A stretch of 64,000 bases of DNA from Serratia sp. FDAARGOS_506 (GTDB lineage Bacteria > Pseudomonadota > Gammaproteobacteria > Enterobacterales > Enterobacteriaceae): positions 558,001 to 622,000 of the forward strand of contig NZ_CP033831.1 in the NCBI RefSeq assembly GCF_003812745.1, given 5' to 3'. Positions 42,717 to 52,745 of the stretch are shown one piece after another (positions within the stretch are counted from its first letter, which is position 1; each line of letters begins with the position of its first letter). Made by a program: the position numbers and the translations under genes. The notes beneath the pieces were generated by a model that saw nothing but the letters and a program-made list of their open reading frames with translations, made no database searches and was not told the origin of the DNA.

Positions 42717-43667
42717 ATGCATACTGATACTCACCCCACCATTTTACTTATCGCGCCGGTGATGGATGCTTTGCAGGCCGCGCTGGATGCCAGTTACCGG
42801 GTATTCCGTCTCTATGAACAATCAGATATTCCAGCCTTCCTGGTTCGCCATGGCGCAGACGTTCAGGCGGTGGTCACCCGTGGCGACGTGGGGGTAACCC
42901 GGCAGACGCTGGAGCAGTTGCCGCAGGTGGGCATGATTGCTGTCTTTGGCGTGGGGACCGACGCTATCGACCTCGACTACACCCGGGAGCGCCATATCAG
43001 CGTCGGGATCACCGCCGGTGTGCTGACCGATGATGTGGCCGATCTGGCGATGGGGTTGATGCTGTCCGCCAGCCGCCGTCTATGCCAAGGGGACCGTTTT
43101 GTACGCGAAGGCCGCTGGGAAACGACGCCGCCGCCGCTGGCGAACAAAGTGAGCGGTAAACGCATCGGTATTTTTGGCATGGGGAATATTGGCCAAGCCA
43201 TCGCCCGGCGGGCGAAAGGCTTCGATATGGCCATCCTGTATACTGACCGCCAGCGCAAAGACGACCTGGATTACCAGTGGTGCGCCGATCTGCACACGCT
43301 CGCCGCGAAGAGTGATTTCCTGGTGATCGCGGCATCTGGCAGTGCGGAAAACCGCGGGATTATTGATGCCAGCGTATTTAACGCCATGCCCAATAGTGCC
43401 TGGCTTATCAATATCGCCCGCGGCAGCCTGGTCGATGAGGCGGCGCTGATAAAGGCGTTACAAAATCATGTTATCGCCGGGGCCGCTCTGGATGTATTTG
43501 AAAACGAGCCCCATGTCCCGACAGCGTTCTTTGCTCTCGAGAACGTTCTGCTTCAGCCCCACGTGGCCAGTGCTACCGTAGAAACTCGTCAGGGAATGAG
43601 CCAATCCGTTTTGGATAATCTGGCAGGTTATTTTTCCCATCAGGATATTCCTGGATTAATTAAATAA
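42717..43667 (+). CDS. D-2-hydroxyacid dehydrogenase, probably 2-ketogluconate reductase type
   Basis: The 316-residue NAD(P)-dependent enzyme has the Rossmann motif GIFGMGNIGQAIARRAKGF near residue 147 and the catalytic triad: arginine in NIARGSLVDE, glutamate in LDVFENEPHVP, histidine in LQPHVASAT. Hydroxypyruvate and 2-ketogluconate reductases (GhrB/TkrA) share this fold. In this setting, conversion of imported 2-ketogluconate to gluconate is the likely role. The MFS gene starts 86 bp downstream on the same strand. Exact substrate and NADH/NADPH preference cannot be read here. Confidence 0.85.
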   Translation: MHTDTHPTILLIAPVMDALQAALDASYRVFRLYEQSDIPAFLVRHGADVQAVVTRGDVGVTRQTLEQLPQVGMIAVFGVGTDAIDLDYTRERHISVGITAGVLTDDVADLAMGLMLSASRRLCQGDRFVREGRWETTPPPLANKVSGKRIGIFGMGNIGQAIARRAKGFDMAILYTDRQRKDDLDYQWCADLHTLAAKSDFLVIAASGSAENRGIIDASVFNAMPNSAWLINIARGSLVDEAALIKALQNHVIAGAALDVFENEPHVPTAFFALENVLLQPHVASATVETRQGMSQSVLDNLAGYFSHQDIPGLIK

Positions 43668-43753
43668 AAATGATCACCTGAGTTACGAATAATCATTTTT
43701 ATCCGCCAACACAATAATCCTCGGTGGATGGCGGATATCATCGAGACGCTATT

Positions 43754-45064
43754 ATGACCGATAAAATACCAGGAACTCGCTGGCTGCGGGTTATCGCGCC
43801 GATCCTTGTCACCTGCATTATTTCATTTATGGATCGCGTTAATATCAGCTTTGCTCTGCCGGGCGGCATGGAACAGGATTTAGGCATTACCAGCCAGATG
43901 GCTGGCGTGGCCAGCGGTATCTTTTTTATTGGTTATTTATTTCTGCAAATCCCTGGTGGACGACTTGCGGTTTACGGAAGCGGGAAACGTTTTATCGCCT
44001 GGTCCCTCGTGGCCTGGGCGGTTGTCTCTATCGCCACCGGGTTCGTCACCCATGAATATCAGCTGCTCGTGCTGCGTTTTATTCTCGGGATCTCCGAAGG
44101 GGGAATGTTGCCCGTCGTGCTGACCATGGTAAGCAATTGGTTCCCGGAAAAAGAACTGGGCCGCGCCAATGCCTTTGTCATGATGTTTGCCCCACTAGGA
44201 GGGATGCTGACAGCCCCGGTTTCCGGCGCGATTATTGCCACTCTCGACTGGCGCTGGCTGTTCATTATCGAAGGCTTGTTGTCGGTCGTAGTGCTGACCA
44301 TTTGGTGGCTGGTGATCAGTGACCGTCCGGAAGAGGCGCGTTGGCTGCCGGCGAAAGAACGCGACTATTTATTGACCGAGCTGGCACGGGAACGCAAAGC
44401 GCGAGAAGGAATGGTGCCGGCAGCCAAGGCGCCGTTAAAAGCGGTGTTCCGCAACAAGGGATTGATGCGCCTGGTCGTGCTGAATTTCTTTTACCAGACC
44501 GGGGACTATGGGTATACGTTGTGGCTGCCCACCATCTTGAAAAACCTGACAGGCGGCAGTATGGCTAATGTTGGGGTATTGGCGATCCTGCCGTTTGTCG
44601 CCACTCTGGCGGGTATTTATGTGATTTCGATGTTCAGCGATCGCAGCGGTAAACGCCGTTTGTGGGTCAGGATCTCCCTGTACTGTTTTGCGGCGGCGCT
44701 GATAGCCTCAGTGATCCTGCATGAGCACGTAGTGGCCGCCTATATCGCGCTGGTGGTGTGCGGCTTCTTCCTTAAAGCGGCGACCAGCCCCTTCTGGTCA
44801 ATTCCCGGACGCATTGCGACGGCAGAAGTGGCGGGCAGCGCACGCGGGGTGATCAATGGGCTGGGCAACCTCGGTGGGTTCTGTGGCCCCTATTTGGTAG
44901 GCGTCATGATTTATGTGTACGGACAAAGCGTCGCGGTTTGCGCGCTGGCAGCATCGCTGTTGCTGGCAGGAAGTATCACCTTCCTGCTGCCGAAAGAATG
45001 CGATCGCTCCTGCGAAGAAACAGACAGCCTCCTCCCATCCGGGGCCAAACAGAAATGGAGTTAA
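43754..45064 (+). CDS. MFS transporter, ACS type, probable ketogluconate uptake
   Basis: The 436-residue protein has twelve predicted helices. FMDRVNISFALPGGMEQDLG at helix 1 and LRFILGISEGGMLPVVLTMVS at helix 4 are typical of the anion:cation symporter group, which includes glucarate, galactonate and 2-ketogluconate (KguT-like) transporters. It follows the reductase gene on the same strand, so it would bring in the product of the periplasmic dehydrogenase. An upstream GTG in frame is possible, but the ATG fits the family better. Confidence 0.87.
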   Translation: MTDKIPGTRWLRVIAPILVTCIISFMDRVNISFALPGGMEQDLGITSQMAGVASGIFFIGYLFLQIPGGRLAVYGSGKRFIAWSLVAWAVVSIATGFVTHEYQLLVLRFILGISEGGMLPVVLTMVSNWFPEKELGRANAFVMMFAPLGGMLTAPVSGAIIATLDWRWLFIIEGLLSVVVLTIWWLVISDRPEEARWLPAKERDYLLTELARERKAREGMVPAAKAPLKAVFRNKGLMRLVVLNFFYQTGDYGYTLWLPTILKNLTGGSMANVGVLAILPFVATLAGIYVISMFSDRSGKRRLWVRISLYCFAAALIASVILHEHVVAAYIALVVCGFFLKAATSPFWSIPGRIATAEVAGSARGVINGLGNLGGFCGPYLVGVMIYVYGQSVAVCALAASLLLAGSITFLLPKECDRSCEETDSLLPSGAKQKWS

Positions 45065-45242
45065 CGCGGAGTGGGCAGCGACGGCGGCTCACACCCGCGT
45101 CAGGATTGGGCTGCGCGTTGTTTATCGCCTTAAGATGCCAGGCCAATGGCTTGATTGACTCACAACTAACCCACACCAAACGATGATGCAATTGTTGAGA
45201 ATCAGCTTTTCTGAAAACGGTGCGTGAGGCATAGGGAGATTT

Positions 45243-45316
45243 TGGAGCGGGTGAAGGGAATCGAACCCTCGTATGCAGCTTGGGAAGCTGCCGTTCTACC
45301 ATTGAACTACACCCGC
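45243..45316 (-). tRNA. glyU: tRNA-Gly (anticodon CCC)
   Basis: The minus strand folds as a full cloverleaf: acceptor GCGGGTG/CACCCGC, D arm GTTC-AATGGTA-GAAC, anticodon arm GCAGC-TTCCCAA-GCTGC, T arm GAGGG-TTCGATT-CCCTT, and encoded CCA. Anticodon CCC reads GGG. It is nearly identical to E. coli glyU. Its 3' end faces the AT-richer ketogluconate module. Confidence 0.97.
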
Positions 45317-45413
45317 ATCGGTGTGCGACAGGCATTATAACCGGTTATCGGCGGCGGGCAAGCGGAGATGGCGCGTAACTGTCGATGTTTTAAGCGGTTA
45401 AGTCCAGTGGGCG

Positions 45414-45445
45414 AAAAAAAACCGGCGCAGTCGCCTGCACCGGTT
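45414..45445 (-). terminator. Intrinsic terminator after lysS
   Basis: On the minus strand AACCGGTGCAG-gcga-CTGCGCCGGTT (11-bp stem with one wobble) is followed by seven T residues. This is a textbook terminator 18 bp beyond the lysS stop codon. Confidence 0.92.
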
Positions 45446-45463
45446 GTTGCACGCTAAACGGGA

Positions 45464-46981
45464 TTATTTCTGTGGGCGCATCGCCGGGAACAGAATCACG
45501 TCGCGGATGGTGTGGCTGTTGGTAAACAGCATTACCATACGGTCGATGCCGATGCCCAGACCGGCGGTCGGCGGCAGGCCGTGCTCCAGCGCGGTGACGT
45601 AGTCTTCGTCGTAGAACATCGCTTCGTCGTCGCCGGCGTCTTTGGCGTTCACCTGATCGGCAAAGCGCTGTGCCTGATCTTCGGCGTCGTTCAGCTCGGA
45701 GAAGCCGTTGCCGATTTCGCGGCCGCCGATGAAGAACTCGAAGCGGTCGGTGATTTCCGGGTTAACGTCGTTGCGGCGCGCCAGCGGCGACACTTCAGCC
45801 GGGTACTCGGTGATGAAGGTCGGCTGAATCAGATGGCTTTCCGCCACTTCTTCAAAGATCTCGGTCACAACGCGGCCCAAACCCCAGCTCTTCTCAACCT
45901 TGATGCCGATGGATTCGGCGATGGCCACCGCTTTGCCCATGTCGGCCAGGTCAGCCAGATCGGTTTCCGGGCGGTATTTCTTGATCGCCTCGGTCATGGT
46001 CAGCTTCTCGAACGGCTTGCCGAAGTCGAACACTTCGTCACCGTACTGCACCTGGGAGGTGCCCAGCACTTTCTCGGTCAGGGTGCGGAACAGCGTCTCG
46101 GTCAGCTCGATCAGGTCTTTGTAATCCGCGTAAGCCATGTAGAGTTCCATCATGGTGAACTCTGGGTTGTGACGCGGAGAAACGCCTTCGTTGCGGAAGT
46201 TACGGTTGATTTCGAACACGCGCTCAAAGCCGCCGACCACCAGACGCTTCAGATACAGTTCCGGCGCGATGCGCAGGTACATGTCGATATCCAGCGCATT
46301 GTGGTGCGTGATGAACGGACGCGCGGACGCGCCGCCCGGGATCACCTGCATCATCGGGGTTTCGACTTCCATGAAGCCGCGTTCCACCATGAAGTTGCGG
46401 ATAGCCGACATCACCTGAGAACGCACCTTGAAGGTATTGCGCGATTCTTCGTTGGCGATCAGATCCAGGTAACGCTGGCGGTAACGGGTTTCCTGATCCG
46501 CCAGGCCGTGGAATTTGTCCGGCAGCGGACGCAGCGCTTTGGTCAGCAGACGCAGCTCGGTGCAGTGGATCGACAGTTCGCCGGTCTTGGTTTTGAACAG
46601 CTTGCCGCGTGCGCCGAGGATATCGCCCAGGTCCCACTTCTTGAACTGGTCGTTGTACACGCCTTCAGCCAGATCGTCGCGCGCGACGTACAGCTGAATG
46701 CGGCCGCCCACGTCTTGCAGCGTGACGAAGGATGCCTTGCCCATAATACGGCGGGTCATCATGCGGCCGGCGACGGTCACTTCTACGCCCAGCGCTTCCA
46801 GCTCTTCGTTGTCTTTATCGCCGTACTCGGCGTGCAGTTTGTCGGAGATGGAGTCGCGACGGAAGTCGTTCGGGAACGCAATGCCGTTCTCGCGCAGGCC
46901 GGCCAGTTTCTCGCGGCGGGACTGCAGTTCGTTATTGAGATCCAGCGCCTGATCGGCGCCCTGTACTTGTTGTTCAGACAT
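45464..46981 (-). CDS. lysS: Lysyl-tRNA synthetase LysS
   Basis: This class II synthetase charges tRNA-Lys. The 505-residue protein has an N-terminal OB-fold anticodon-binding domain ([21 protein letters not shown], residues about 65-145) and the catalytic domain with motif 2 ([20 protein letters not shown]) and motif 3 ([12 protein letters not shown]). The length equals E. coli LysS. It lies 9 bp after prfB and is presumably co-transcribed with it, the conserved prfB-lysS arrangement. Confidence 0.98.
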   Translation of the reverse strand: MSEQQVQGADQALDLNNELQSRREKLAGLRENGIAFPNDFRRDSISDKLHAEYGDKDNEELEALGVEVTVAGRMMTRRIMGKASFVTLQDVGGRIQLYVARDDLAEGVYNDQFKKWDLGDILGARGKLFKTKTGELSIHCTELRLLTKALRPLPDKFHGLADQETRYRQRYLDLIANEESRNTFKVRSQVMSAIRNFMVERGFMEVETPMMQVIPGGASARPFITHHNALDIDMYLRIAPELYLKRLVVGGFERVFEINRNFRNEGVSPRHNPEFTMMELYMAYADYKDLIELTETLFRTLTEKVLGTSQVQYGDEVFDFGKPFEKLTMTEAIKKYRPETDLADLADMGKAVAIAESIGIKVEKSWGLGRVVTEIFEEVAESHLIQPTFITEYPAEVSPLARRNDVNPEITDRFEFFIGGREIGNGFSELNDAEDQAQRFADQVNAKDAGDDEAMFYDEDYVTALEHGLPPTAGLGIGIDRMVMLFTNSHTIRDVILFPAMRPQK

Positions 46982-46990
46982 TTCTATTCC

Positions 46991-48089
46991 TCATAACCCG
47001 GCTTTCAAACTTGCCTCAATGAATTTATCCAGGTCGCCATCCAGTACGGCCTGCGTGTTACGCGTTTCGACGTTGGTGCGCAAATCCTTGATGCGGGAGT
47101 CATCCAGCACGTAAGAACGGATTTGGCTGCCCCAGCCGATGTCGGACTTGTTGTCTTCCATCGTCTGCTTATCAGCATTTTTCTTTTGCATCTCAAACTC
47201 GTACAGCTTGGCTCGCAGCTGTTTAAACGCTTGATCCTTGTTCTTATGCTGAGAACGATCGTTCTGGCACTGCACCACGATGTTGGTTGGCAGGTGAGTA
47301 ATACGTACGGCGGATTCGGTTTTGTTGACGTGCTGACCACCCGCACCGGAGGCGCGATACACGTCGATACGCAGATCCGCCGGGTTGATTTCGATATCGA
47401 TATCGTCGTCGACTTCCGGGTAGATGAACACCGAACTGAACGAGGTGTGACGACGGCCGCCGGAGTCGAACGGGCTCTTGCGCACCAGGCGGTGAACGCC
47501 GGTTTCAGTGCGCAACCAGCCGAACGCGTAGTCGCCGATGATCTTGATGGTGGCCGATTTCAGGCCCGCGACGTCGCCGTCGGACTCTTCGATCACTTCA
47601 GTCTTGAAGCCCTTGGCTTCGGCCCAACGCAGGTACATGCGCAGCAGCATGCTGGCCCAGTCCTGCGCTTCGGTGCCGCCGGAACCGGCCTGGATATCCA
47701 GGTAGCAGTCCGCGCTGTCGTATTCACCGGAGAACATGCGGCGGAATTCCAACTGATCCAGCTTGCTCATCAGTTGATCCAGTTCGGCGACCGCTTCGTT
47801 GAAGGTCTCTTCATCGTCGGCTTCCACCGCCAGTTCCAGCAGCCCGCCGACGTCTTCGCCGCCCTGCTCCAACTGATCGATGGTTTCAACGATGGCTTCC
47901 AGCGCGGCGCGCTCTTTGCCGAGCGCCTGCGCGCGTTCCGGCTCGTTCCAAACGTCCGGCTGCTCCAGCTCGGCGTTGACCTCTTCTAGGCGTTCCTTCT
48001 TGGCATCATAGTCAAAGATACCCCCTAAGAACCGCAGTCCGCTCGGACAGGTCCTGAATTCGGTTTTTTACCGGGTTAATTTCAAACAT
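46991..48089 (-). CDS. prfB: Peptide chain release factor 2 (RF2), programmed +1 frameshift
   Basis: RF2 ends translation at UGA and UAA. Translation starts at 48089, reads 25 codons ([20 protein letters not shown]...) and meets an in-frame TGA at 48014-48012. A +1 slip on CTT-TGA-C then continues as [12 protein letters not shown] to the stop, giving 365 residues as in E. coli. The stop-recognition tripeptide SPF ([10 protein letters not shown]) and the catalytic GGQ ([15 protein letters not shown]) are both present. The slip lets RF2 control its own level. The gene has its own 166-bp upstream region and leads into lysS. Confidence 0.98.
48011..48026 (-). other. RF2 programmed frameshift signal
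   Basis: The minus strand reads AGGGGGTATCTTTGAC: a Shine-Dalgarno-like AGGGGG, a 3-nt gap (TAT), then the slippery CTT TGA C. This is the canonical RF2 +1 site. Base 48014 (T of TGA) is skipped. Confidence 0.97.
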
Positions 48090-48255
48090 GGTTTCGTTCT
48101 TTTACGTTGATGTCGTCGATGGCGGAATGCCATTGGAACCGCTAATTCTAACGGATCCGGGCGGCAGTTTATAGCGAGTTGGTCAGTTTTTGTGGCGATC
48201 GGGAAGGATGCAGGGGATTGGAGAGCCCAATCCCCGAATTGTGTTCAATTTCGCC

Positions 48256-49989
48256 TTAGCGCGGCCAAAGATGCTGAATCAGCAGCTGCACGTTGCGGTT
48301 GCCGCGAAACTCGTTGACGTCGAGCTTGTAGGCCAGTTCGACCTCGCGCACGCTGCTGTCCGGCCACAGCGTGGTGTCCACGTTGAACGCGATGCCGTCG
48401 AGCAGCGGGCCGCCACCGAGCGGTTCCACCATCAGCTTCAGGTGTTTCTCGCCCACCAGCCGCTGCTGCAGAATGCGGAACTTGCCGTCGAAAGTCGGTT
48501 CCGGGAACGCCTGCCCCCACGGGCCGCCCTCGCGCAGCAGCTCCGCCGTCGTCAGCGACAGCTCCTGCATCGCCAGTTCACCGTCGGACCAGATCACGCC
48601 TTCCAACATCGCCGGATCGAGCCATTCCCCTACCAGATCGCCGAAGCGTTGACGGAACTCGTCAAACTTGTCCTCTTCCAGCGACAGCCCGGCCGCCATC
48701 GCGTGACCACCGAACTTCATCATCAGGCCGGGGTTAAGCATATCCAGCCGCTCCAGCGCGTCGCGCATGTGCAGGCCGGGCACCGAGCGGCCGGAGCCTT
48801 TCAGGATGCCGTCGCCCGCCGGCGCAAACGCGATCACCGGACGGTGGAAACGCTCTTTGATACGTGAAGCGAGGATACCCACCACGCCCTGGTGCCATTC
48901 CGGGTGATACATCGCCAGCCCGTAAGGCAGCTCGGTACTGGTGCGCTCCAACTGGTCGCACAGCTGCAGGGCTTCCACCTGCATGCCCTGCTCTATCTCG
49001 CGTCGCGTCTGGTTCAACGCGTCGAGATCGTTGGCCAACATGCGCGCCTGCGCGATGTCGTCGCTCAGCAGCAGCGCCACGCCGATCGACATATCGTCCA
49101 GCCTACCGGCGGCGTTGAGACGCGGGCCGAGGGCGAAACCGAGATCGTTGGCCGCCAGTTGGCGAGCGTCGCGGTTGGCCACTTCAAGTAGCGCGCGGAT
49201 GCCCGGACGGCATTTGCCGGCGCGGATGCGGTTTAACCCCTGATACACCAGAATGCGGTTGTTGGCGTCCAGCGGCACCACGTCGGCCACGGTGCCGAGC
49301 GCCACCAAATCCAGCAGTTCCGCCAGATTGGGCATCGCCAGAGCGCGCTGCTCGAACCAGCCGCTGTCACGCAGGCGAGCGCGCAGCGCCAGCATCAGGT
49401 AGAACGCGACGCCCACCCCAGCCAGCGATTTGGACGGGAAGGCGCAGCCGCGCAGATTAGGATTGACGATCGCTTCGGCCGCCGGCAGGGTCTCCCCCGG
49501 CAGGTGGTGATCGGTCACCAGCACCTGCATGCCCTTGGCGTGCGCCACATCGACGCCGGCGTGGGAGGAGATGCCGTTATCGACGGTGACGATCAGCTCC
49601 GCGCCGCGCGCCGCCGCCTGGTCCACCACTTCGGGGCTCAGGCCGTAGCCGTCTTCAAAGCGGTTAGGCACCAGGTAGTCAACAGCTGCGCCGCCCATGC
49701 TGCGCAGCGCCAGCACCGTCAGCGCGGTACTGGTGGCACCGTCAGCGTCGAAATCGCCCACCACCATGATGCGGCGACCGTCGGCCAGCGCCTGTTGCAG
49801 CAGGCTGACGGCGTCGTCGATGCCGTCCAGCTGTTGCCAGGGCAGCATGCCCTTGACGCCGCGCTCCAGCTCATGCTCACCCTGCACGCCGCGCAGGGCG
49901 TACAGCCGGCGCAGCAGCGGCGGCAAACTGGCGGGCAGATGCGTGTCGTCCGCCGCCGGGCGGCGACGTAGTTGCGTTTTGATACTCAC
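48256..49989 (-). CDS. recJ: Single-strand-specific 5'-3' exonuclease RecJ
   Basis: RecJ acts in RecF-pathway recombination, base excision and mismatch repair. The 577-residue protein has the DHH-phosphoesterase motifs: DFDADGATST near residue 80, DNGISSHAG, and VTDHHLPGE with the DHH that binds Mn2+. The C-terminal OB-fold region is intact. It follows dsbC by 6 bp in the xerD-dsbC-recJ operon. A GGGGATTG...CAATCCCC hairpin lies 20-43 bp beyond the stop (48213-48235), without a T-run. Confidence 0.97.
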   Translation of the reverse strand: MSIKTQLRRRPAADDTHLPASLPPLLRRLYALRGVQGEHELERGVKGMLPWQQLDGIDDAVSLLQQALADGRRIMVVGDFDADGATSTALTVLALRSMGGAAVDYLVPNRFEDGYGLSPEVVDQAAARGAELIVTVDNGISSHAGVDVAHAKGMQVLVTDHHLPGETLPAAEAIVNPNLRGCAFPSKSLAGVGVAFYLMLALRARLRDSGWFEQRALAMPNLAELLDLVALGTVADVVPLDANNRILVYQGLNRIRAGKCRPGIRALLEVANRDARQLAANDLGFALGPRLNAAGRLDDMSIGVALLLSDDIAQARMLANDLDALNQTRREIEQGMQVEALQLCDQLERTSTELPYGLAMYHPEWHQGVVGILASRIKERFHRPVIAFAPAGDGILKGSGRSVPGLHMRDALERLDMLNPGLMMKFGGHAMAAGLSLEEDKFDEFRQRFGDLVGEWLDPAMLEGVIWSDGELAMQELSLTTAELLREGGPWGQAFPEPTFDGKFRILQQRLVGEKHLKLMVEPLGGGPLLDGIAFNVDTTLWPDSSVREVELAYKLDVNEFRGNRNVQLLIQHLWPR

Positions 49990-49995
49990 CGGCGA

Positions 49996-50712
49996 TTAAC
50001 CACCGGCTTTGGTGGCGGCCTGGTGCGCGTCCAGCATGGCGGCCATCTCTTTCGGCCCCTGATAGCCTGGGATCATCATGCCGTTTTCCAGAATGATCGC
50101 CGGCGTGCCCTGAATGCCGAACTGCACGCCCAGCTCGTAATGCTTGCTGATGTCAGTTTTGCAGGTTGCCGGGGAGATAGCGTCGCCCTTCATGGCAGCG
50201 TCGAACGCCTTGGCTTTGTCGGCGGTGCACCAGATGGACTTCATGTCTTTCTCAGCCTGGGAAGCCAGCCCCTGACGCGGGAACGCCAGGTAACGCACGG
50301 TGATGCCCAGATCGTTGTACTCTTTCATCTGCTGGTGCAGCTTATGGCAGTAACCGCAGGTGATATCGGTGAACACGGTGATCACGTGTTTCTCTTTCGG
50401 CGCCTTGTAGACGATCATCTGATCTTTCAGCGCTTCCATCTTGCTGCTCAGCAGTTGGTTGGTCACGTTGACCGGCTCTTTACCGCTAACGTCAAACAGC
50501 GGGCCCTGCAGAATGTGCTTGCCGTCTTCGGAGGCGTACAGCACGCCGCTGTCGGTCAGCACCGTTTTCAGGCCGTTGACCGGCGAAGGCTGCACATCCG
50601 CCTGTTGGATGCCCAGGCTGGCCAGCGCTTTTTTGATCGCCGCGTCATCGGCATGGGCTGCACCGGTCACCGAAGCCACCAGCAGAGAGAGCAGCATTAA
50701 ACCTTTTTTCAT
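49996..50712 (-). CDS. dsbC: Periplasmic disulfide isomerase DsbC
   Basis: DsbC reshuffles wrong disulfides in the periplasm and is kept reduced by DsbD. The 238-residue precursor has a signal peptide (cleavage near AHA-DD), an N-terminal dimerisation domain, and a thioredoxin domain with C119GYC122, which becomes C98/C101 of the mature protein as in E. coli. A second, structural cysteine pair is visible (IWCTAD and ATCKTD). The start at MKKGLMLLSLL is set by signal-peptide logic, although the frame is open further upstream. Lies between xerD and recJ. Confidence 0.97.
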   Translation of the reverse strand: MKKGLMLLSLLVASVTGAAHADDAAIKKALASLGIQQADVQPSPVNGLKTVLTDSGVLYASEDGKHILQGPLFDVSGKEPVNVTNQLLSSKMEALKDQMIVYKAPKEKHVITVFTDITCGYCHKLHQQMKEYNDLGITVRYLAFPRQGLASQAEKDMKSIWCTADKAKAFDAAMKGDAISPATCKTDISKHYELGVQFGIQGTPAIILENGMMIPGYQGPKEMAAMLDAHQAATKAGG

Positions 50713-50738
50713 TGTTCCAATCCTTTCGAACCCGCCGC

Positions 50739-51638
50739 TCAGGCGCGCGGGTGATGCTGTTGATGTAGCTGTTTCAGTCGTTCGGTCGCTACATGAGTAT
50801 AAATTTGCGTGGTCGAGAGATCGCTGTGCCCTAACAACATCTGTACGACACGGAGATCGGCCCCATGGTTCAGCAAATGGGTGGCAAACGCGTGCCGCAA
50901 CACGTGCGGCGACAGACGTTCGCTGTCGATGCCCGCAAGGATGGCATAGTGTTTGATGCGATGCCAGAACGTCTGTCGGGTCATTTGCTGGCAGCGGGAG
51001 CTGGGGAACAGCACGTCCAGCGTCTGGCCGTTGACCAGCCATGGGCGGCCATGTTCCAGATAATTTTCAATCCAGTAGACCGCTTCTTCGCCCAGCGGCA
51101 CCAGCCGCTCCTTGTTGCCCTTGCCGATCACCCGCACCACGCCCTGGCGCAGGCTGACGTCGCTGATGCTCAGCCCCACCAGCTCGGAAACCCGCAGCCC
51201 GGTGGCGTACAACACTTCAAGCATCGCCTTGTCACGCAGCTCCAGCGGCTGATCGACGCAAGGCGCCTGCAACAGCGCATCGACCTGCGCCTCGCTCAGA
51301 TCCTTCGGCAAACGCTGCGGCAGTTTGGGGGACGCCAGTTGCGCGGTGGGATCGTCGGCGCGCAGCTTTTCGCGGTACAGGTACTGAAACAGGCGGCGCA
51401 TGGCGCTCAGCAAACGCGCGGAGCTGGTGGCCTTGTAACCGCCCTCCACTCGTTCGGCGAGAAAAGCCTGCAGATCCAACGCCTGCGCCTGCAGCAAGGC
51501 GGTGTTTTGCTGGCCAAGCCAGGTGCCCAGGGCCTGCAAATCCAGCCGGTAGGAGGCCAGCGTATTTTCCGCCAGATTACGCTCAAGCCACAGCGCATCC
51601 AGGAATTGTTCAATCAGCGCATTGTCTTGCTGTTGCAC
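50739..51638 (-). CDS. xerD: Tyrosine recombinase XerD
   Basis: XerD works with XerC at dif to resolve chromosome dimers. The core-binding domain is followed by the catalytic domain with arginine in ATGLRVSELVGL, HVLRHAFATHLL (H-x-x-R) and the nucleophile tyrosine in TTQIYTHVATERL. I choose a GTG start because it has a strong AGAGAGGA site 5-12 bp upstream and gives 299 residues, matching E. coli XerD (298); ATG codons 21 and 36 bp upstream would add unrelated residues. First gene of the xerD-dsbC-recJ run. Confidence 0.95.
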   Translation of the reverse strand: MQQQDNALIEQFLDALWLERNLAENTLASYRLDLQALGTWLGQQNTALLQAQALDLQAFLAERVEGGYKATSSARLLSAMRRLFQYLYREKLRADDPTAQLASPKLPQRLPKDLSEAQVDALLQAPCVDQPLELRDKAMLEVLYATGLRVSELVGLSISDVSLRQGVVRVIGKGNKERLVPLGEEAVYWIENYLEHGRPWLVNGQTLDVLFPSSRCQQMTRQTFWHRIKHYAILAGIDSERLSPHVLRHAFATHLLNHGADLRVVQMLLGHSDLSTTQIYTHVATERLKQLHQQHHPRA

Positions 51639-51744
51639 GCGGTCCTCTCTTTGTTGCATTTCCACCCGCGCCATTATGCCTTAAGCCGGCGCAAATCAGG
51701 TATACTCGCTGCAATTCTCTAAACAGCAACGTAACGGTTTACAC

Positions 51745-52263
51745 ATGAAGATTGGTCTGTTTTACGGCTCCAGCACCTGCTACACCGAGATGGCGGCAGA
51801 AAAAATCCGTGAGATTCTGGGTGAAGACCTGGTCGACCTGCACAACCTGAAAGACGTCTCTCCCAAGCTGATGGAGGACTATTCCATTCTGATCCTCGGT
51901 ATCCCGACCTGGGATTTCGGCGAACTGCAGGAAGACTGGGAAGCGATCTGGCCGCAGCTGCCGGCGCTGGATCTGCAAGGCAAGATCGTCGCCATGTACG
52001 GCATGGGCGATCAGCTCGGTTACGGTGAGTGGTTCCTTGACGCACTCGGCATGCTGCACGATCAGCTCGCACCGCTGGGCGTGCAGTTCGTCGGCTTCTG
52101 GCCGACCGACGGTTTCGAATTCACCAGCCCCAAACCGCTGAGCGCCGACGGCAAACATTTCGTCGGCCTGGCGCTCGATGAGGTTAACCAATACGATCTG
52201 AGCGAAGAGCGTCTGCAGCAATGGTGCGAGCAGATCCTGTTGGAAATGGAGCCGCTGCTGTAA
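51745..52263 (+). CDS. fldB: Flavodoxin FldB
   Basis: This 172-residue flavodoxin binds FMN and carries electrons in the cytoplasm. The FMN phosphate loop is [14 protein letters not shown] near residue 9, the 50s loop is [15 protein letters not shown], and the 90s loop is [17 protein letters not shown]. The position beside xerD identifies FldB rather than FldA. It is divergent from xerD and followed directly by a hairpin terminator. Confidence 0.96.
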   Translation: MKIGLFYGSSTCYTEMAAEKIREILGEDLVDLHNLKDVSPKLMEDYSILILGIPTWDFGELQEDWEAIWPQLPALDLQGKIVAMYGMGDQLGYGEWFLDALGMLHDQLAPLGVQFVGFWPTDGFEFTSPKPLSADGKHFVGLALDEVNQYDLSEERLQQWCEQILLEMEPLL

Positions 52264-52295
52264 CGCCGCCGGCGTTCAGCCCTCTGCCGGCGGCG
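52264..52295. terminator. Hairpin after fldB
   Basis: CGCCGCCGGC and GCCGGCGGCG form a perfect 10-bp stem with a 12-nt loop directly after the fldB stop. It lies between convergent fldB and ygfX and can serve both. Confidence 0.65.
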
Positions 52296-52322
52296 AAGCG
52301 TTTCCCCGCCGGCCCGGCCGTC

Positions 52323-52745
52323 TCACTCTGGTTCGCCGTCACCCGCCGGCGGATAAAGCAACAGCTGCCGCAGATGGCGCCACTCCTCTTTGCTCATGCA
52401 GTCGGAAGCCAGCCACAGCCGGCGGCGCTTTTTGCCCTCCGTCGGCTGCAGCGTCAGCAGCATGCCATAGCCCGGCATCCACGGTTTTTTCGCCAGCCGC
52501 CACTCGCGGCCGTGCCAGCTGAAGCGCCGGTCCGCCAGCAACCGCAGCTCGCCCTGCACTGCGGCGATGCGCTTCTGGCTGCGAATGCACTGAAACACCA
52601 CCAGCGTCAACAGCACCAGCCAAAGCGGGCCCAAGCCTTCCGGCCAAGGCGAAATCAGGATCAGCAGGATCAGAACGCCGTGGGTCAACAGTGAAAACAG
52701 CTGAGTGCGCCAGGAAATGCGGATATCACATCGCCACTGGGCCAC
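52323..52745 (-). CDS. ygfX: YgfX (CptA), membrane partner of SdhE
   Basis: The 140-residue inner-membrane protein has two closely spaced helices ([16 protein letters not shown] and [14 protein letters not shown]) and a cytoplasmic C-terminal domain ([22 protein letters not shown]). YgfX was called CptA, the toxin part of a proposed toxin-antitoxin pair in E. coli acting on FtsZ/MreB, while work in Serratia links it with SdhE. It overlaps the end of sdhE by 20 bp, so the two are co-translated. Confidence 0.93.
   Translation of the reverse strand: MAQWRCDIRISWRTQLFSLLTHGVLILLILISPWPEGLGPLWLVLLTLVVFQCIRSQKRIAAVQGELRLLADRRFSWHGREWRLAKKPWMPGYGMLLTLQPTEGKKRRRLWLASDCMSKEEWRHLRQLLLYPPAGDGEPE

Noticed and set aside
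45065-45242. Attachment-site duplicate of the tRNA-Gly 3' end in the ketogluconate module
   Set aside because: I looked for repeats of GGGTGAAGGGAATCGAA from 33.9 to 45.2 kb and saw none, so no element borders are claimed.
48012-48014. Internal TGA in prfB as a nonsense mutation
   Set aside because: It is the normal programmed frameshift stop of RF2, with the AGGGGG and CTTTGAC elements in place.
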